DNA of 64,000 bases from Ferdinandcohnia sp036965045 (GTDB lineage Bacteria; Bacillota; Bacilli; Bacillales; Bacillaceae_L). Shown here in pieces: positions 15,397 to 22,961 of this stretch. Each line of letters starts with the position of its first letter. The stretch's first letter is position 1. The position numbers and the translations under genes were made by a program. The stretch covers positions 14,638-78,637 of the forward strand of contig NZ_JBALOV010000028.1 in assembly GCF_036965045.1 (NCBI RefSeq), written 5' to 3'. The notes below the pieces were generated by a model. That model had not been told where the DNA came from. It searched no databases and saw only the letters and a list, made by a program, of their open reading frames with translations.

Positions 15397-15531
15397 TCAT
15401 TTATCTTTCTTTTTACGTCCAAACATTTGCATATTCGTTTTCCATACAGAAAAGAAAAATATAGCAACAATCAACAATACTCCACAAATTAAACCAGCCA
15501 AGAATACAGGGTCAAAATAAATAAACGCCAC
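15397..15531 (-). CDS. small single-pass membrane protein
   Basis: A 44-residue frame with a GTG start: MAFIYFDPVFLAGLICG, one membrane helix to about residue 30, then a basic tail ending GRKKKDK. The ribosome binding site is weak, which lowers confidence. It sits upstream of the tRNA-like gene. Positive-inside topology puts the tail in the cytoplasm. Confidence 0.4.
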   Translation of the reverse strand: MAFIYFDPVFLAGLICGVLLIVAIFFFSVWKTNMQMFGRKKKDK

Positions 15532-15654
15532 TTACCAAAACTTTGTATAAGTCGTTGGGTCAATTGAATTACTAATAAATGTTTTTATCATTTAATTTCA
15601 CACTCTTTTCAGTAATTTAAAGTTTTAAGCAAAATAAAAAAGCCTATTGACACA

Positions 15655-16317
15655 CTACGCTTCAGTTAAATCTTCATATTCCTTTATCCATTGATAAACT
15701 TTTGCTCGATTTACTCCAAATAAATTTGCAATTTGGGTTTTATTCATTCTTTGCAATATTTCATCAAGCTGCTCTTTACTCGGTTTCTCATTTTTCTTTA
15801 ATTCTCTATGTTTCTCAAGACATTCTAAATCACAGTATTTTGCATTCTTTACTAAATACTCATCACAGTAACCACATTTTCTAACTTTATGTGATTTATC
15901 TTTGCTTTCAAATACTTCACGTAAGCCTTCTCGATTAATCCACTCATGTAATTTTCTATGCTGCCCATGATCCATTACAAGCAAATTTTCATGTAGATTA
16001 TTTGCGCGGTTAAAGTCGATATGATGAACATTTTCATTCTTTGCTAAGGGTCTACCTAACATCTTTTCAGCCACCAATATATGCTCATAAATTATCGGAT
16101 AACCACTTTCAATGCTCATTGCTCTTGGATGTCCTTCTGGTGCTCTTATAACTATGTAATCATTAATTTTATGCAACAATTTCACTTCCAACAAATCATA
16201 ATTTCCAACCGGAACAAACTCATAATCAATGTATTTATCTTTTATTAACTCTTCCTTTGCACAAAAACGAATAAAATTCATATCTAAATTACTGTCATCC
16301 TTGTTCTTATCTTTCAA
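15655..16317 (-). CDS. HNH homing-type endonuclease with zinc motif and HTH
   Basis: A 220-residue protein. The HNH core is EHILVAEKMLGRPL followed by VHHIDFNRANNLHENLL and GQHRKLHEW (residues 84-127), the HNH_3 arrangement of phage homing endonucleases. After it come two cysteine pairs, CGYC and CDLEC, and a C-terminal helix-turn-helix (TQIANLFGVNRAKVYQWIKEY) for DNA binding. It starts at TTG with a poor ribosome binding site, so the start is uncertain. It is a free-standing mobile gene within the cargo region; the HTH may set target specificity. Confidence 0.75.
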   Translation of the reverse strand: MKDKNKDDSNLDMNFIRFCAKEELIKDKYIDYEFVPVGNYDLLEVKLLHKINDYIVIRAPEGHPRAMSIESGYPIIYEHILVAEKMLGRPLAKNENVHHIDFNRANNLHENLLVMDHGQHRKLHEWINREGLREVFESKDKSHKVRKCGYCDEYLVKNAKYCDLECLEKHRELKKNEKPSKEQLDEILQRMNKTQIANLFGVNRAKVYQWIKEYEDLTEA

Positions 16318-16367
16318 GTAATCCAGATAGCTAAGTATACTAGGTGCATGAAATTAATTCAGAAAAT

Positions 16368-16391
16368 AAAAAAAGACGCTTATTTAGCGCC
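16368..16391 (-). terminator. intrinsic terminator
   Basis: On the minus strand GGCGC and GCGTC form a short stem around TAAATAA, followed by seven T. It ends the gene at 16394-16924. Confidence 0.65.
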
Positions 16392-16393
16392 GT

Positions 16394-16924
16394 TTACTTC
16401 AATCGATCTAATTCTGTTTTTGCATTTTTAATTGCTTCTTGGCCTTCTTTTAAATGTTTGTCCAAAAAGTATCCATAATTATCTAATTCCATTTGGTTAT
16501 CTGCATTCAGTGATTTCATAGCAAACTCTACAGATTCTCTTAAATTAATTACTGCATCGCTAATATAACCAGATAAATCATATGTGTCTTTGGCTCCTTG
16601 TGCAACCTCGAATTCATCTAAGGTAAAATATAAATCTTCTAATTGTCCGTAAAGAACAACATAACCATTTGATTTATCATATTTACTAAAACGATAAACA
16701 TCAAGAACTTCGCTATTCAAATCACTTATTTCATTATAGTTTTGTTCCAGTTCATATAAGTTATAATAGTTATTATAATTAATAGATGTTGTTTCTGCTT
16801 CTACCTCTTTATGTGATGTACGTTGCATTTCATTACCAACGCCACATATAACCATGATGGCAATTGCTCCAGCTATAAATGCTATTTTCTTTTTCCAATT
16901 CTTCGTCAATTTATTTAAAATCAT
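16394..16924 (-). CDS. membrane-anchored or secreted protein of unknown function
   Basis: I use the ATG at 16922-16924 (AAGGGAG 12 bases upstream), giving 176 residues; a longer GTG-started frame lacks a ribosome binding site. The N-terminus NKLTKNWKKKIAFIAGAIAIM is basic followed by a hydrophobic helix, so it is exported or anchored. The rest is helical and acidic with clusters of Tyr and Asn near residue 50. No lipobox is seen. Unassigned cargo gene. Confidence 0.5.
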   Translation of the reverse strand: MILNKLTKNWKKKIAFIAGAIAIMVICGVGNEMQRTSHKEVEAETTSINYNNYYNLYELEQNYNEISDLNSEVLDVYRFSKYDKSNGYVVLYGQLEDLYFTLDEFEVAQGAKDTYDLSGYISDAVINLRESVEFAMKSLNADNQMELDNYGYFLDKHLKEGQEAIKNAKTELDRLK

Positions 16925-17135
16925 ATTTGATTGACTCTCCCTTTTATATTTTCTAAATTTATTTGTTGCTTGTTGTATTACCACATCTATTATAATTTGT
17001 TTTTCTTCACTTTACTTGTAACAGTTTTTGGCACAGAAAATTCTTCTTTTTTATTAGATTGCACTTCTAAGATCTCTGGATAATCCTTTAATGCTTACGG
17101 ACTTCCAACTCAAAATAAGAATCCAGACACCAATT
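16925..17135. other. non-coding stretch
   Basis: I see no gene here. On the plus strand TTGCAC and TAATCC about 16 bases apart near 17060-17085 could be a weak promoter for the region that follows. Confidence 0.3.
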
Positions 17136-17191
17136 AGTCCCTTATTTAGTGAGGTGGAAGGCATACAAACGAGGGACTCGTGAAAGTCCCT
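17136..17191 (+). promoter_or_regulatory. mutually exclusive hairpins in a leader-like region
   Basis: AGTCCCT occurs at 17136-17142 and again at 17185-17191, and its complement AGGGACT at 17172-17178 lies between. The middle segment can pair with either copy but not both, as in attenuators or riboswitch-like leaders. A strong ribosome binding site (GGAGGA) follows at about 17207-17212, before the short frame at 17219. Confidence 0.45.
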
Positions 17192-17218
17192 GCAAGTTTA
17201 TATGCGGAGGAAATATAA

Positions 17219-17424
17219 ATGAATAATGTTACTGTTGAAGCAAAAGCATAATGTCCTGCACGATCAAATGAAAGAACTTACCATCTGAGTATGGTCAAGA
17301 AAACATCAATCACCTCATGCAGGTTAAAACTATATTAATATTGGAGGATCAAACAAATTATGCAAAATTGTTTGAATGTCTAACCTTATTATTTAAATGG
17401 CCGAGGAGAGACGGGGCGATCTAG
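17219..17424 (+). pseudogene. broken small gene with frame changes
   Basis: GGAGGA lies 7 bases before an ATG that opens only MNNVTVEAKA before TAA. A different frame continues as HNVLHDQMKELTI to a TGA, and the third frame continues as SEYGQENINHLMQ to FKWPRRDGAI and a stop at 17422-17424. Joined, these give one protein of about 68 residues with normal composition, so the gene appears to carry two frameshifts. Alternatively, recoding at the ATC TGA site could be used. No family recognised. Confidence 0.45.
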
Positions 17425-17452
17425 ATAAACTAGACCGATACGGCCAAGAATA

Positions 17453-17665
17453 TTAATCTATAGGAATTGTTACAGTTCTATATTCCTTCGCTGTATCAAT
17501 TATCTGTCTAAGTTTCATTTCTTTTTCAGAAGACAGTCCACATTGAAAATTAAAAAATTGTGAGATCAAACTAGGACTACACCCTATTGCTTGAGCAATC
17601 TTTTTATTTGAAAGGCCTTTTCTTCTTTTATCCATGTACAGTTGATTTATTTCATTTCTTGTCAT
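17453..17665 (-). CDS. small HTH DNA-binding protein
   Basis: A 70-residue protein with a helix-turn-helix at residues 19-40 (LSNKKIAQAIGCSPSLISQF). The remainder is a helix and a short tail. This is the size of Cro-like or small phage regulators. A perfect 9-bp palindrome lies 40 bases upstream (17705-17724), a good candidate for its own operator. It sits between the replication module and the cargo region and so may control one of them. Confidence 0.65.
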   Translation of the reverse strand: MTRNEINQLYMDKRRKGLSNKKIAQAIGCSPSLISQFFNFQCGLSSEKEMKLRQIIDTAKEYRTVTIPID

Positions 17666-17704
17666 TCAACTCCCCTCACTTTCAGAATTAGTAAATATAT
17701 TCAG

Positions 17705-17724
17705 TAATTTATTTTAATAAATTA
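17705..17724. promoter_or_regulatory. perfect palindrome upstream of small HTH gene
   Basis: TAATTTATT and AATAAATTA are separated by two bases. It lies 40 bases upstream of the HTH protein start and is a candidate operator. Confidence 0.5.
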
Positions 17725-17822
17725 TTTCAGTTTTATAACAAAAAATAATGAGTAAGGATATTTCTTCTCATTAACTATTAGATAAGTATGTACACTTTTT
17801 TCAAAAAAATAGAGATTATTTA

Positions 17823-17852
17823 TTGACTTTATATATTGTGGTATGTTATATT
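17823..17852 (+). promoter_or_regulatory. strong sigma-A-like promoter pointing antisense into the 608-residue gene
   Basis: TTGACT (17823-17828) and TATATT (17847-17852) are separated by 18 bases, with TG at 17844-17845 as an extended -10. No rightward gene follows; transcription would run antisense to the 3' end of the gene at 17926-19752. Confidence 0.5.
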
Positions 17853-17879
17853 TGATTTTTATATGTTTTTAACTGGAAT

Positions 17880-17909
17880 AAAAAAGGGAATTACACTTAA
17901 GTAACCCCC
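17880..17909 (-). terminator. intrinsic terminator
   Basis: On the minus strand GGGGGTTAC pairs with GTAATTCCC (with G-T pairs), followed by six T. It ends the gene at 17926-19752. Confidence 0.7.
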
Positions 17910-17925
17910 TTCGCCAATAACTGTA

Positions 17926-19752
17926 TTATTTATATGCCTTCTTAATTTCTCTCGCACACACTTTACAAATTGCTTTTAAGCCATGTTTACCCTTCTTATC
18001 AGGACTGAAATTCCTTTCATTTGCTAATTTATCTTTACCGCAACAAGTGCAAGTTTTCGTACGATATTTATCTACTTCAACCTGATCTAAATAAGCATGT
18101 GCAATCCTTTTACTAATCGTATTCTTCAAAGCGTATGTAATATCTCTAACACTCATTTCAACATTATGTACTTCCTTAATATAATTCACTGCTCTCATAT
18201 ACGGATGTTTATCTAATATCCTCTTATCATTCATCGAATAACCCTTCTCTTGTTTCACTACAGCAACGATATCCATCTCAACAGGAGAAAGTTCACCTAG
18301 CCTAAAAGCTTCGTTAATCGCTTCGTTAAACTGTTTTAAGAGCAGATAAATTTCACTTCCAGGTCTATTACCGTACTTGTCTTTCAGCATTGAATAAACA
18401 GGAAAATAATTAGATATTCTGATTTGCTTTTGCTTCTTTGAATCATTACCCTCTTCATCAACCTCAATTATATATCCATCATGCACCTTTTCACTTTCGG
18501 TTTGAAAACTTAATAACGAATAAACATGTTTTGGATTACTCATATCAAATGTATCTCTAATTATATTTAATGCAGAATTCTCAAATGTAATAGCATTTAC
18601 CTTTGGTTTATATCCCCTAGATTCAATAGGTTTTACAAGTTGCTCTCTAACCTTATGCATTTCATATCCTACTTCATTTATCAATTTCTTTACTTTTGTA
18701 TATTGACCTAGCCCATTCTTTGGCTTACCATAGTAATCAAGTACAGATTGAAATTTTCTTTCTAATTCGTTTTTGCCTTCTTCTGTTGCACCAGATAAAG
18801 GCTTAGTAACTGAGTTAATTCGGATTAACTCTAACTTTCTAGGATTCTTTAACACTTTAATTTCTTTTTTGGTATTTAATTCACAGTACCAATGGTACAA
18901 ATGTGAAAGGTCAATTCTTGGTTTACCTTGCTCCCATGCTTGGTAAGCCTTTTTTCTTTCTATTTCTAATTTCTTATCCACTTTATGAATATATTCTTCT
19001 TTCTTTATGTCCTTCTCTTCACCAGTAACCCCTAATTCATCTTGAAGTAAAATTATTGATGCTTTCATTTCCAATAACTCTGGATATTTATATAAATCGC
19101 CATCTGATATCTGACGTTGTTTTCGTTTTACTTTTTCACTCAACCTTTTCAGAAGAATTTCTTTTTGATTATGATCCAATGATGCTGAGTCAAGCATATC
19201 CTCACTTATACCTTTACCTTTACCTTTATTAAAATCGCTTTCCTCATAGTTGATATATCGCTCACGTTGAATAATTTTCTCTTGTGCATCATTCGACAAC
19301 CAAGTATAACCATTTAATTCATCCTTCTTAGTTGCTTTAAATATATAATCTTCAAGAGTAATTAATCCTTTTGAAAATGGATCATGCTCTGATAAAGGTT
19401 GACTTTTACTAAGATTCCCATGCCTTTCTGCATATGCTTTACTCATAATGTGACTATTGATAAAAGAATCATAACCATCCACAGTATCAACTTCACCAAT
19501 TAATTGTTTAACCGCTAATACTCGTTCCTCATCTGAATTCAAATTATTATCTAACTGACTTCTATAATTCCTGAAACCTTGTACAATATCTGATTTACTT
19601 AAAGTGTTAGAATTATAATCTTTACTTCTAATTCGATTACCATTTTCAAGAAAACTTTCAGGACTACAATGTACCTTATCCTTTTTGACCATTTCATCAA
19701 ATTCAACTTGAGATATATTATCACGTAATGGAACTAATTTATTTAAATTCAT
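17926..19752 (-). CDS. large phage protein of unknown function with C-terminal zinc ribbon
   Basis: A 608-residue protein directly downstream of the replication initiator and origin region. Residues 1-330 are charged and helical with a lysine-rich coiled-coil part (about 205-275). A region near residues 480-555 (LSPVEMDIVAVVKQ to VRDITYALKNTI) resembles the helical layout of sigma region 4 or a terminal HTH. The C-terminus holds CTCCGKDKL and CKVCAREIK, a zinc ribbon. It could act in replication or late transcription; I recognise no established family. It has its own terminator. Confidence 0.6.
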   Translation of the reverse strand: MNLNKLVPLRDNISQVEFDEMVKKDKVHCSPESFLENGNRIRSKDYNSNTLSKSDIVQGFRNYRSQLDNNLNSDEERVLAVKQLIGEVDTVDGYDSFINSHIMSKAYAERHGNLSKSQPLSEHDPFSKGLITLEDYIFKATKKDELNGYTWLSNDAQEKIIQRERYINYEESDFNKGKGKGISEDMLDSASLDHNQKEILLKRLSEKVKRKQRQISDGDLYKYPELLEMKASIILLQDELGVTGEEKDIKKEEYIHKVDKKLEIERKKAYQAWEQGKPRIDLSHLYHWYCELNTKKEIKVLKNPRKLELIRINSVTKPLSGATEEGKNELERKFQSVLDYYGKPKNGLGQYTKVKKLINEVGYEMHKVREQLVKPIESRGYKPKVNAITFENSALNIIRDTFDMSNPKHVYSLLSFQTESEKVHDGYIIEVDEEGNDSKKQKQIRISNYFPVYSMLKDKYGNRPGSEIYLLLKQFNEAINEAFRLGELSPVEMDIVAVVKQEKGYSMNDKRILDKHPYMRAVNYIKEVHNVEMSVRDITYALKNTISKRIAHAYLDQVEVDKYRTKTCTCCGKDKLANERNFSPDKKGKHGLKAICKVCAREIKKAYK

Positions 19753-19828
19753 TCATTAACCTCCAATGTATATTTGCTTAACTTGCTTACTGATAAAAAA
19801 ACAACAAAACAAAAACTGTTAAGTGGCA

Positions 19829-19896
19829 GAACACGATAGTGTTCAACAACCTGTGACGAATGGCAACAGGTTAATAAGATTCTAGCGAATCTTATT
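19829..19896. other. cluster of three inverted repeats in the origin region
   Basis: Three palindromes follow each other: GAACAC-GATA-GTGTTC (19829-19844), AACCTGT...ACAGGTT (19848-19872) and a perfect 10-bp arm pair AATAAGATTC/GAATCTTATT (19873-19896). An AT-rich stretch (19897-19985) leads to the iterons. This layout suggests part of a replication origin or the transcript end structures of the initiator gene. Confidence 0.5.
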
Positions 19897-20045
19897 GAAT
19901 AGTATTCTGAATCATCTTTTAAACTATCTGTTAATCAATCTTCTAAATTGTCTTATATATACTCTTATTAAATATCTTATAGCGAAAACGACACGGCTCT
20001 ATCCCTTGTCGCTCTAAGGCTTATTTGTGGACACTGAATGATTGA

Positions 20046-20273
20046 TGTCCAAGTTATAAGAATCACTGTCCTATTTATGTAATTGACTGTCCATTTTATT
20101 AAATTAGGTGTCCAATTTTAAAAAGTTGGTGTCCAATTTATTAAAGCGAGTGTCCTAAAATAAAAGGTTGGCGTCCATTTTATTAGAGTGAGTGTCCATA
20201 TTATCCAAGTCACTGTCCACTTTTAAATCAATGTCCAATTTATTCGGGTTGGTGTCCTCTTTATTTTCCTCAT
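20046..20273. repeat. array of eleven 21-bp iterons, probable phage replication origin
   Basis: TGTCC (once CGTCC) starts at 20046, 20067, 20088, 20109, 20130, 20151, 20172, 20193, 20214, 20232 and 20253, so the period is 21 bases with one 18-base unit. Units share the pattern TGTCCAnTTTATTAAA followed by G/T-rich bases. The right part lies within the 3' end of the initiator gene and the left part runs past its stop codon at 20155. Two helical turns per unit fit initiator binding on one face of DNA. Confidence 0.8.
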
Positions 20274-21213
20274 CAACTGGATATGGATCAGGCTCTATAT
20301 TATGTATCTTTTGAATCGTTGTATCATTATAGACAGGATAATAGTGTAATGATGGTTCTTGTCTGGTCATAAGTTTATGATTAAAATTCTTCGGCTTACT
20401 AGCATGTATTAATGGTAAATCCTCATTTTCCAAACAAAATCTATCCTTAACCCTAAGATTAATTAATTTATCCAATCTCCTCTGAATCACATCGACATCT
20501 TTCACATTTAGATTCTCTGCAATTTTGCTTGTAGTTTGAGCAATTCCTTTACTTTCTTTATCCGAAGAGTCGTAACACTGAACAAGATACAAATACAACG
20601 CAAATTCATGTTCATCTAATATTCCATTAATAAATAAATCTAAATCATATATCGATACCATGAAGTATTTATGGGCTTTCAATTCCACTTCTTTTGTTTC
20701 TGGATTAGTAACTTCTTTCAATTCACAGTCAAAAGGAGTGTACCAACGATAAGTTTTTACCTTCCTATTTCGTTCAAATCCTCTATCCTTATGTTTTTTT
20801 ACTAACTGAAAACGCATAGGCTCTTTTAATAATTCGTTTTTCCCATCCTTCATTAAACGATTATTCATAAGTAAATTAATTTCCTGTAACTCCTCAAGTC
20901 TTTCTTTTATTCGCTTTACGGACATTCCCATAAATGCTGCAATTTCGTCTACATAGCACCAAAATTCCATTTTGTCTAAGAACTTCAAACCGATATAAAG
21001 AGCAAGATTTCTAGAATCAAATTTAACCTTCCTTACTTCATCTGTTTCAATATAATTTCCTTTTTCATCGGTTGTTTTTACTTTGTATTCGAAATATCCC
21101 CTTTGGTACAAATCCATAATTTTATTATTTATCATTACGTATTTAATCCCCTGCGATTCAAACAAACTTCTAATTTCTTCCTGACTTCTTAATTGTCTTT
21201 TTACTCTTGGCAT
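20155..21213 (-). CDS. phage replication initiation protein with C-terminal iteron-encoded repeats
   Basis: A 352-residue protein with AAAGGAG before its ATG. The N-terminal half has a winged-helix-like region (MEFWCYVDEIAAFMGMSVKR to LQEINLLMN, residues 78-115) and a second one near 215-260 (GIAQTTSKIAENLNVKDVDV), as in phage replisome organisers. The acidic C-terminus contains heptad-length repeats (LDIDLKV, DSDLDNM, DTHSNKM) that are simply the translation of 21-bp iterons. An initiator that carries its own binding sites in its gene is known for lambda O and staphylococcal phages. Confidence 0.7.
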   Translation of the reverse strand: MPRVKRQLRSQEEIRSLFESQGIKYVMINNKIMDLYQRGYFEYKVKTTDEKGNYIETDEVRKVKFDSRNLALYIGLKFLDKMEFWCYVDEIAAFMGMSVKRIKERLEELQEINLLMNNRLMKDGKNELLKEPMRFQLVKKHKDRGFERNRKVKTYRWYTPFDCELKEVTNPETKEVELKAHKYFMVSIYDLDLFINGILDEHEFALYLYLVQCYDSSDKESKGIAQTTSKIAENLNVKDVDVIQRRLDKLINLRVKDRFCLENEDLPLIHASKPKNFNHKLMTRQEPSLHYYPVYNDTTIQKIHNIEPDPYPVDEENKEDTNPNKLDIDLKVDSDLDNMDTHSNKMDANLLF

Positions 21214-21258
21214 TTTAATCTCCTTTGTATATGTGTTTATTTTGCTTACTAATCTGTA

Positions 21259-21420
21259 TTAACCTTTCAGTACATTCTGTAATGCTTCAGTACGTTCGTA
21301 TAGCCAATACTTCTTATTGCTTAATGAAATAGAACAAGTGATTAACTCAAATCCAAGTTCCTGTAATTTTCTATGTAATGCAACGTCATAACAAAAGAAC
21401 AGTTTGTTTTTAATACTCAT
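21259..21420 (-). CDS. small phage protein (DUF5659-like)
   Basis: A 53-residue frame, MSIKNKLFFCYDVALHRKL to TEALQNVLKG, with AGAGGT 6 bases before the ATG. The order of a KLFF..Y strand, a helix, and a YWLYERTEALQ end matches the DUF5659 proteins common in Bacillus phages. Function is unknown. It follows the broken HTH gene by 20 bases, and an upstream in-frame ATG at 21438 is possible. Confidence 0.6.
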   Translation of the reverse strand: MSIKNKLFFCYDVALHRKLQELGFELITCSISLSNKKYWLYERTEALQNVLKG

Positions 21421-21441
21421 TGTTTTACCTCTTTTCATTAT

Positions 21442-21648
21442 TTATTTCCTTCTATAAGTAAAACTTGGATACTCTAAGTCGAGATTTAGGCAATCTAGAA
21501 GTCTGTAATACTTCGACTTTGAAATTTCCGTTCAGCCATTAAGGAAACCGCTAAGACCACTGTATGAAAGTCCTACGGCTTCAAAGATATGTTTTTGATT
21601 AAAGCCTTTATGTATGATAATCTGTTTTAGTTGCTTTCCAGTTGGCAT
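21442..21648 (-). pseudogene. HTH regulator gene interrupted by in-frame TGA
   Basis: From ATG 21646-21648 the frame reads MPTGKQLKQIIIHKGF and an HTH (HIFEAVGLSYSGLSGFLNG), then a TGA at 21532-21534, then TEISKSKYYRLLDCL to a TAA at 21442-21444. The part after the stop completes the normal XRE fold, so this is one gene with a nonsense codon. CGA to TGA would explain it. The first 38 residues alone lack the last helices. Confidence 0.6.
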
Positions 21649-21667
21649 ATTGTTTCACCTATAAGTT

Positions 21668-21772
21668 TCAATTTTCTTGTAAAGTATCTATATTTATAAG
21701 TTCAACTAGCTGTTGAATTTGTTCAATCAAATTATCAATCATTTCTGTGGTACTAATTTGTTTGTCTTTCAT
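21668..21772 (-). CDS. very small helical phage protein
   Basis: A 34-residue frame with a strong GAGGAGGTG ribosome binding site: MKDKQISTTEMIDNLIEQ then a helix to INIDTLQEN. A single amphipathic helix with Leu/Ile at heptad spacing suggests a short coiled coil. Function unknown. Confidence 0.5.
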   Translation of the reverse strand: MKDKQISTTEMIDNLIEQIQQLVELINIDTLQEN

Positions 21773-21803
21773 TAGGTTCACCTCCTCAAAATACGAATAT
21801 TAT

Positions 21804-22046
21804 CTATTCCTTATAATCTAACAGGATAAAATCAAGATCACCGTAATACATATCACCGCTACCTGATTCCTGTTCCTTCTTTAATTCCTTCAGATGCGTT
21901 GCAAATTATTTAAATAAGTCGTGTTTTTGAACAAATTGAAAAATGATACTGCTCCATCCATTACTTTCAAAACTTAGTTCCCTACTTTGTTCAAGAAGTT
22001 GATTTAATTCATCCTCATAAACTCTAACTACTTTGCGATTTTCCAA
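21804..22046 (-). pseudogene. small phage gene interrupted by in-frame TAA
   Basis: From a TTG at 22044-22046 (AGGAGGAAAA upstream) the frame gives 46 residues, MENRKVVRVYEDELNQLL to QKHDLFK, then TAA at 21906-21908. The same frame continues as FATHLKELKKEQESGSG to LDFILLDYKE and a TAG at 21804-21806. CAA to TAA would explain the break. The short form may still be made; the remainder is probably not translated. Confidence 0.5.
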
Positions 22047-22122
22047 TTCATTTTCCTCCTAAGTTTTGTAGTTTAGTAGAGAGTCAGTCCATGATATGAA
22101 CCAACTCTTAAATAACGGTTTA

Positions 22123-22299
22123 TTATTTATGTAATCGTGGTTGCATTTTTGCAATTCTTGCTGCTATATCAGCATATTGTTTCTGTTGTTGTTCTTTGGC
22201 TAATTCGGTTAAATCAATTTTGATGCTTTTAGCTAGTTCCTCTGGAAGTAAATTAACTTTCCCTAAATGATTCATTACTATCTCCTCAGTTGGTTTCAT
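22123..22299 (-). CDS. small helical phage protein
   Basis: A 58-residue frame with GGAGGTG 7 bases before the ATG. The text MKPTEEIVMNHLGKVNLLPE is followed by a long helix (ELAKEQQQKQYADIAARIAK). No motif is recognised. The strong ribosome binding site and normal codon use support it. Confidence 0.55.
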   Translation of the reverse strand: MKPTEEIVMNHLGKVNLLPEELAKSIKIDLTELAKEQQQKQYADIAARIAKMQPRLHK

Positions 22300-22333
22300 A
22301 TCCTTTCACCTCCTTTCAAGAAAAACTAATTAT

Positions 22334-22645
22334 CTATAAAACTTGCTTTATTAAAGGTTCATTTAATAGACCATCAACAAGTAACGATTTTGCATTAAAC
22401 AAATTACCATTACCGATAGCAGATAAAAACCATTCACTATCCTTATTACTTAATCCATGAGCAAGACATTGACATGCATAAGTATCAACAATGAAGTAAG
22501 GGTCAAAATCGTGTTTAAGCTTAATGATGTTTTCTGCAATCAAATCTTTATTTAACTCCACTACTTCTTCAATAAATGCATAAAATTCATTTTTCTGACT
22601 GTTCTTAGTTGCTTCAAATGTTGCTAGGTCTACTACTTTGTCCAT
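22334..22645 (-). CDS. uncharacterised small phage protein
   Basis: The start is placed at the ATG 22643-22645 because GGGGG lies 8 bases before it, giving 103 residues. The protein is helical with the stretch YFIVDTYACQCLAHGLSNKD near its middle. It follows a 79-residue gene by about 20 bases, in an early-region operon. No family recognised. Confidence 0.55.
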   Translation of the reverse strand: MDKVVDLATFEATKNSQKNEFYAFIEEVVELNKDLIAENIIKLKHDFDPYFIVDTYACQCLAHGLSNKDSEWFLSAIGNGNLFNAKSLLVDGLLNEPLIKQVL

Positions 22646-22666
22646 TAGTTTTACCCCCAATAAATT

Positions 22667-22906
22667 TTATAAGATGAACAGTTGTTTCATAGTTGCCTGA
22701 ATTTCTTCTTCTGTAATTTCATACTCTTGCATGGTTTCATTGATTTCTTGATGAAATTCTAGCCAAGCTGAATCAAATTTTAATGTGTTAAGGAAATCCA
22801 CATATTTGTCCTCTAAGTTGTTTGATAAAATAAATTCTGTTTGTATCATGAACTTTTTATAAATGTTAAGTGCTTTATTATCAATTGTTATACTAGGTGC
22901 ATGCAT
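22667..22906 (-). CDS. uncharacterised small phage protein
   Basis: A 79-residue acidic protein that starts MHAPSITIDNKALNIYKKF, with AGGAGGC upstream. All-helical. It lies between the excisionase-like gene and the previous gene in the same direction and is likely expressed early from the promoter next to the operator repeats. Confidence 0.55.
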   Translation of the reverse strand: MHAPSITIDNKALNIYKKFMIQTEFILSNNLEDKYVDFLNTLKFDSAWLEFHQEINETMQEYEITEEEIQATMKQLFIL

Positions 22907-22961
22907 TTGACTGCCTCCTAAAATTAGTTATGTAAGATATGTAAATTGAAAAATTTATGTA

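Noticed and set aside
20046..20273. 21-bp repeats considered as a CRISPR or a protein tandem repeat only
   Set aside because: There are no unique spacers, and the repeats continue past the stop codon, so the signal is at DNA level.
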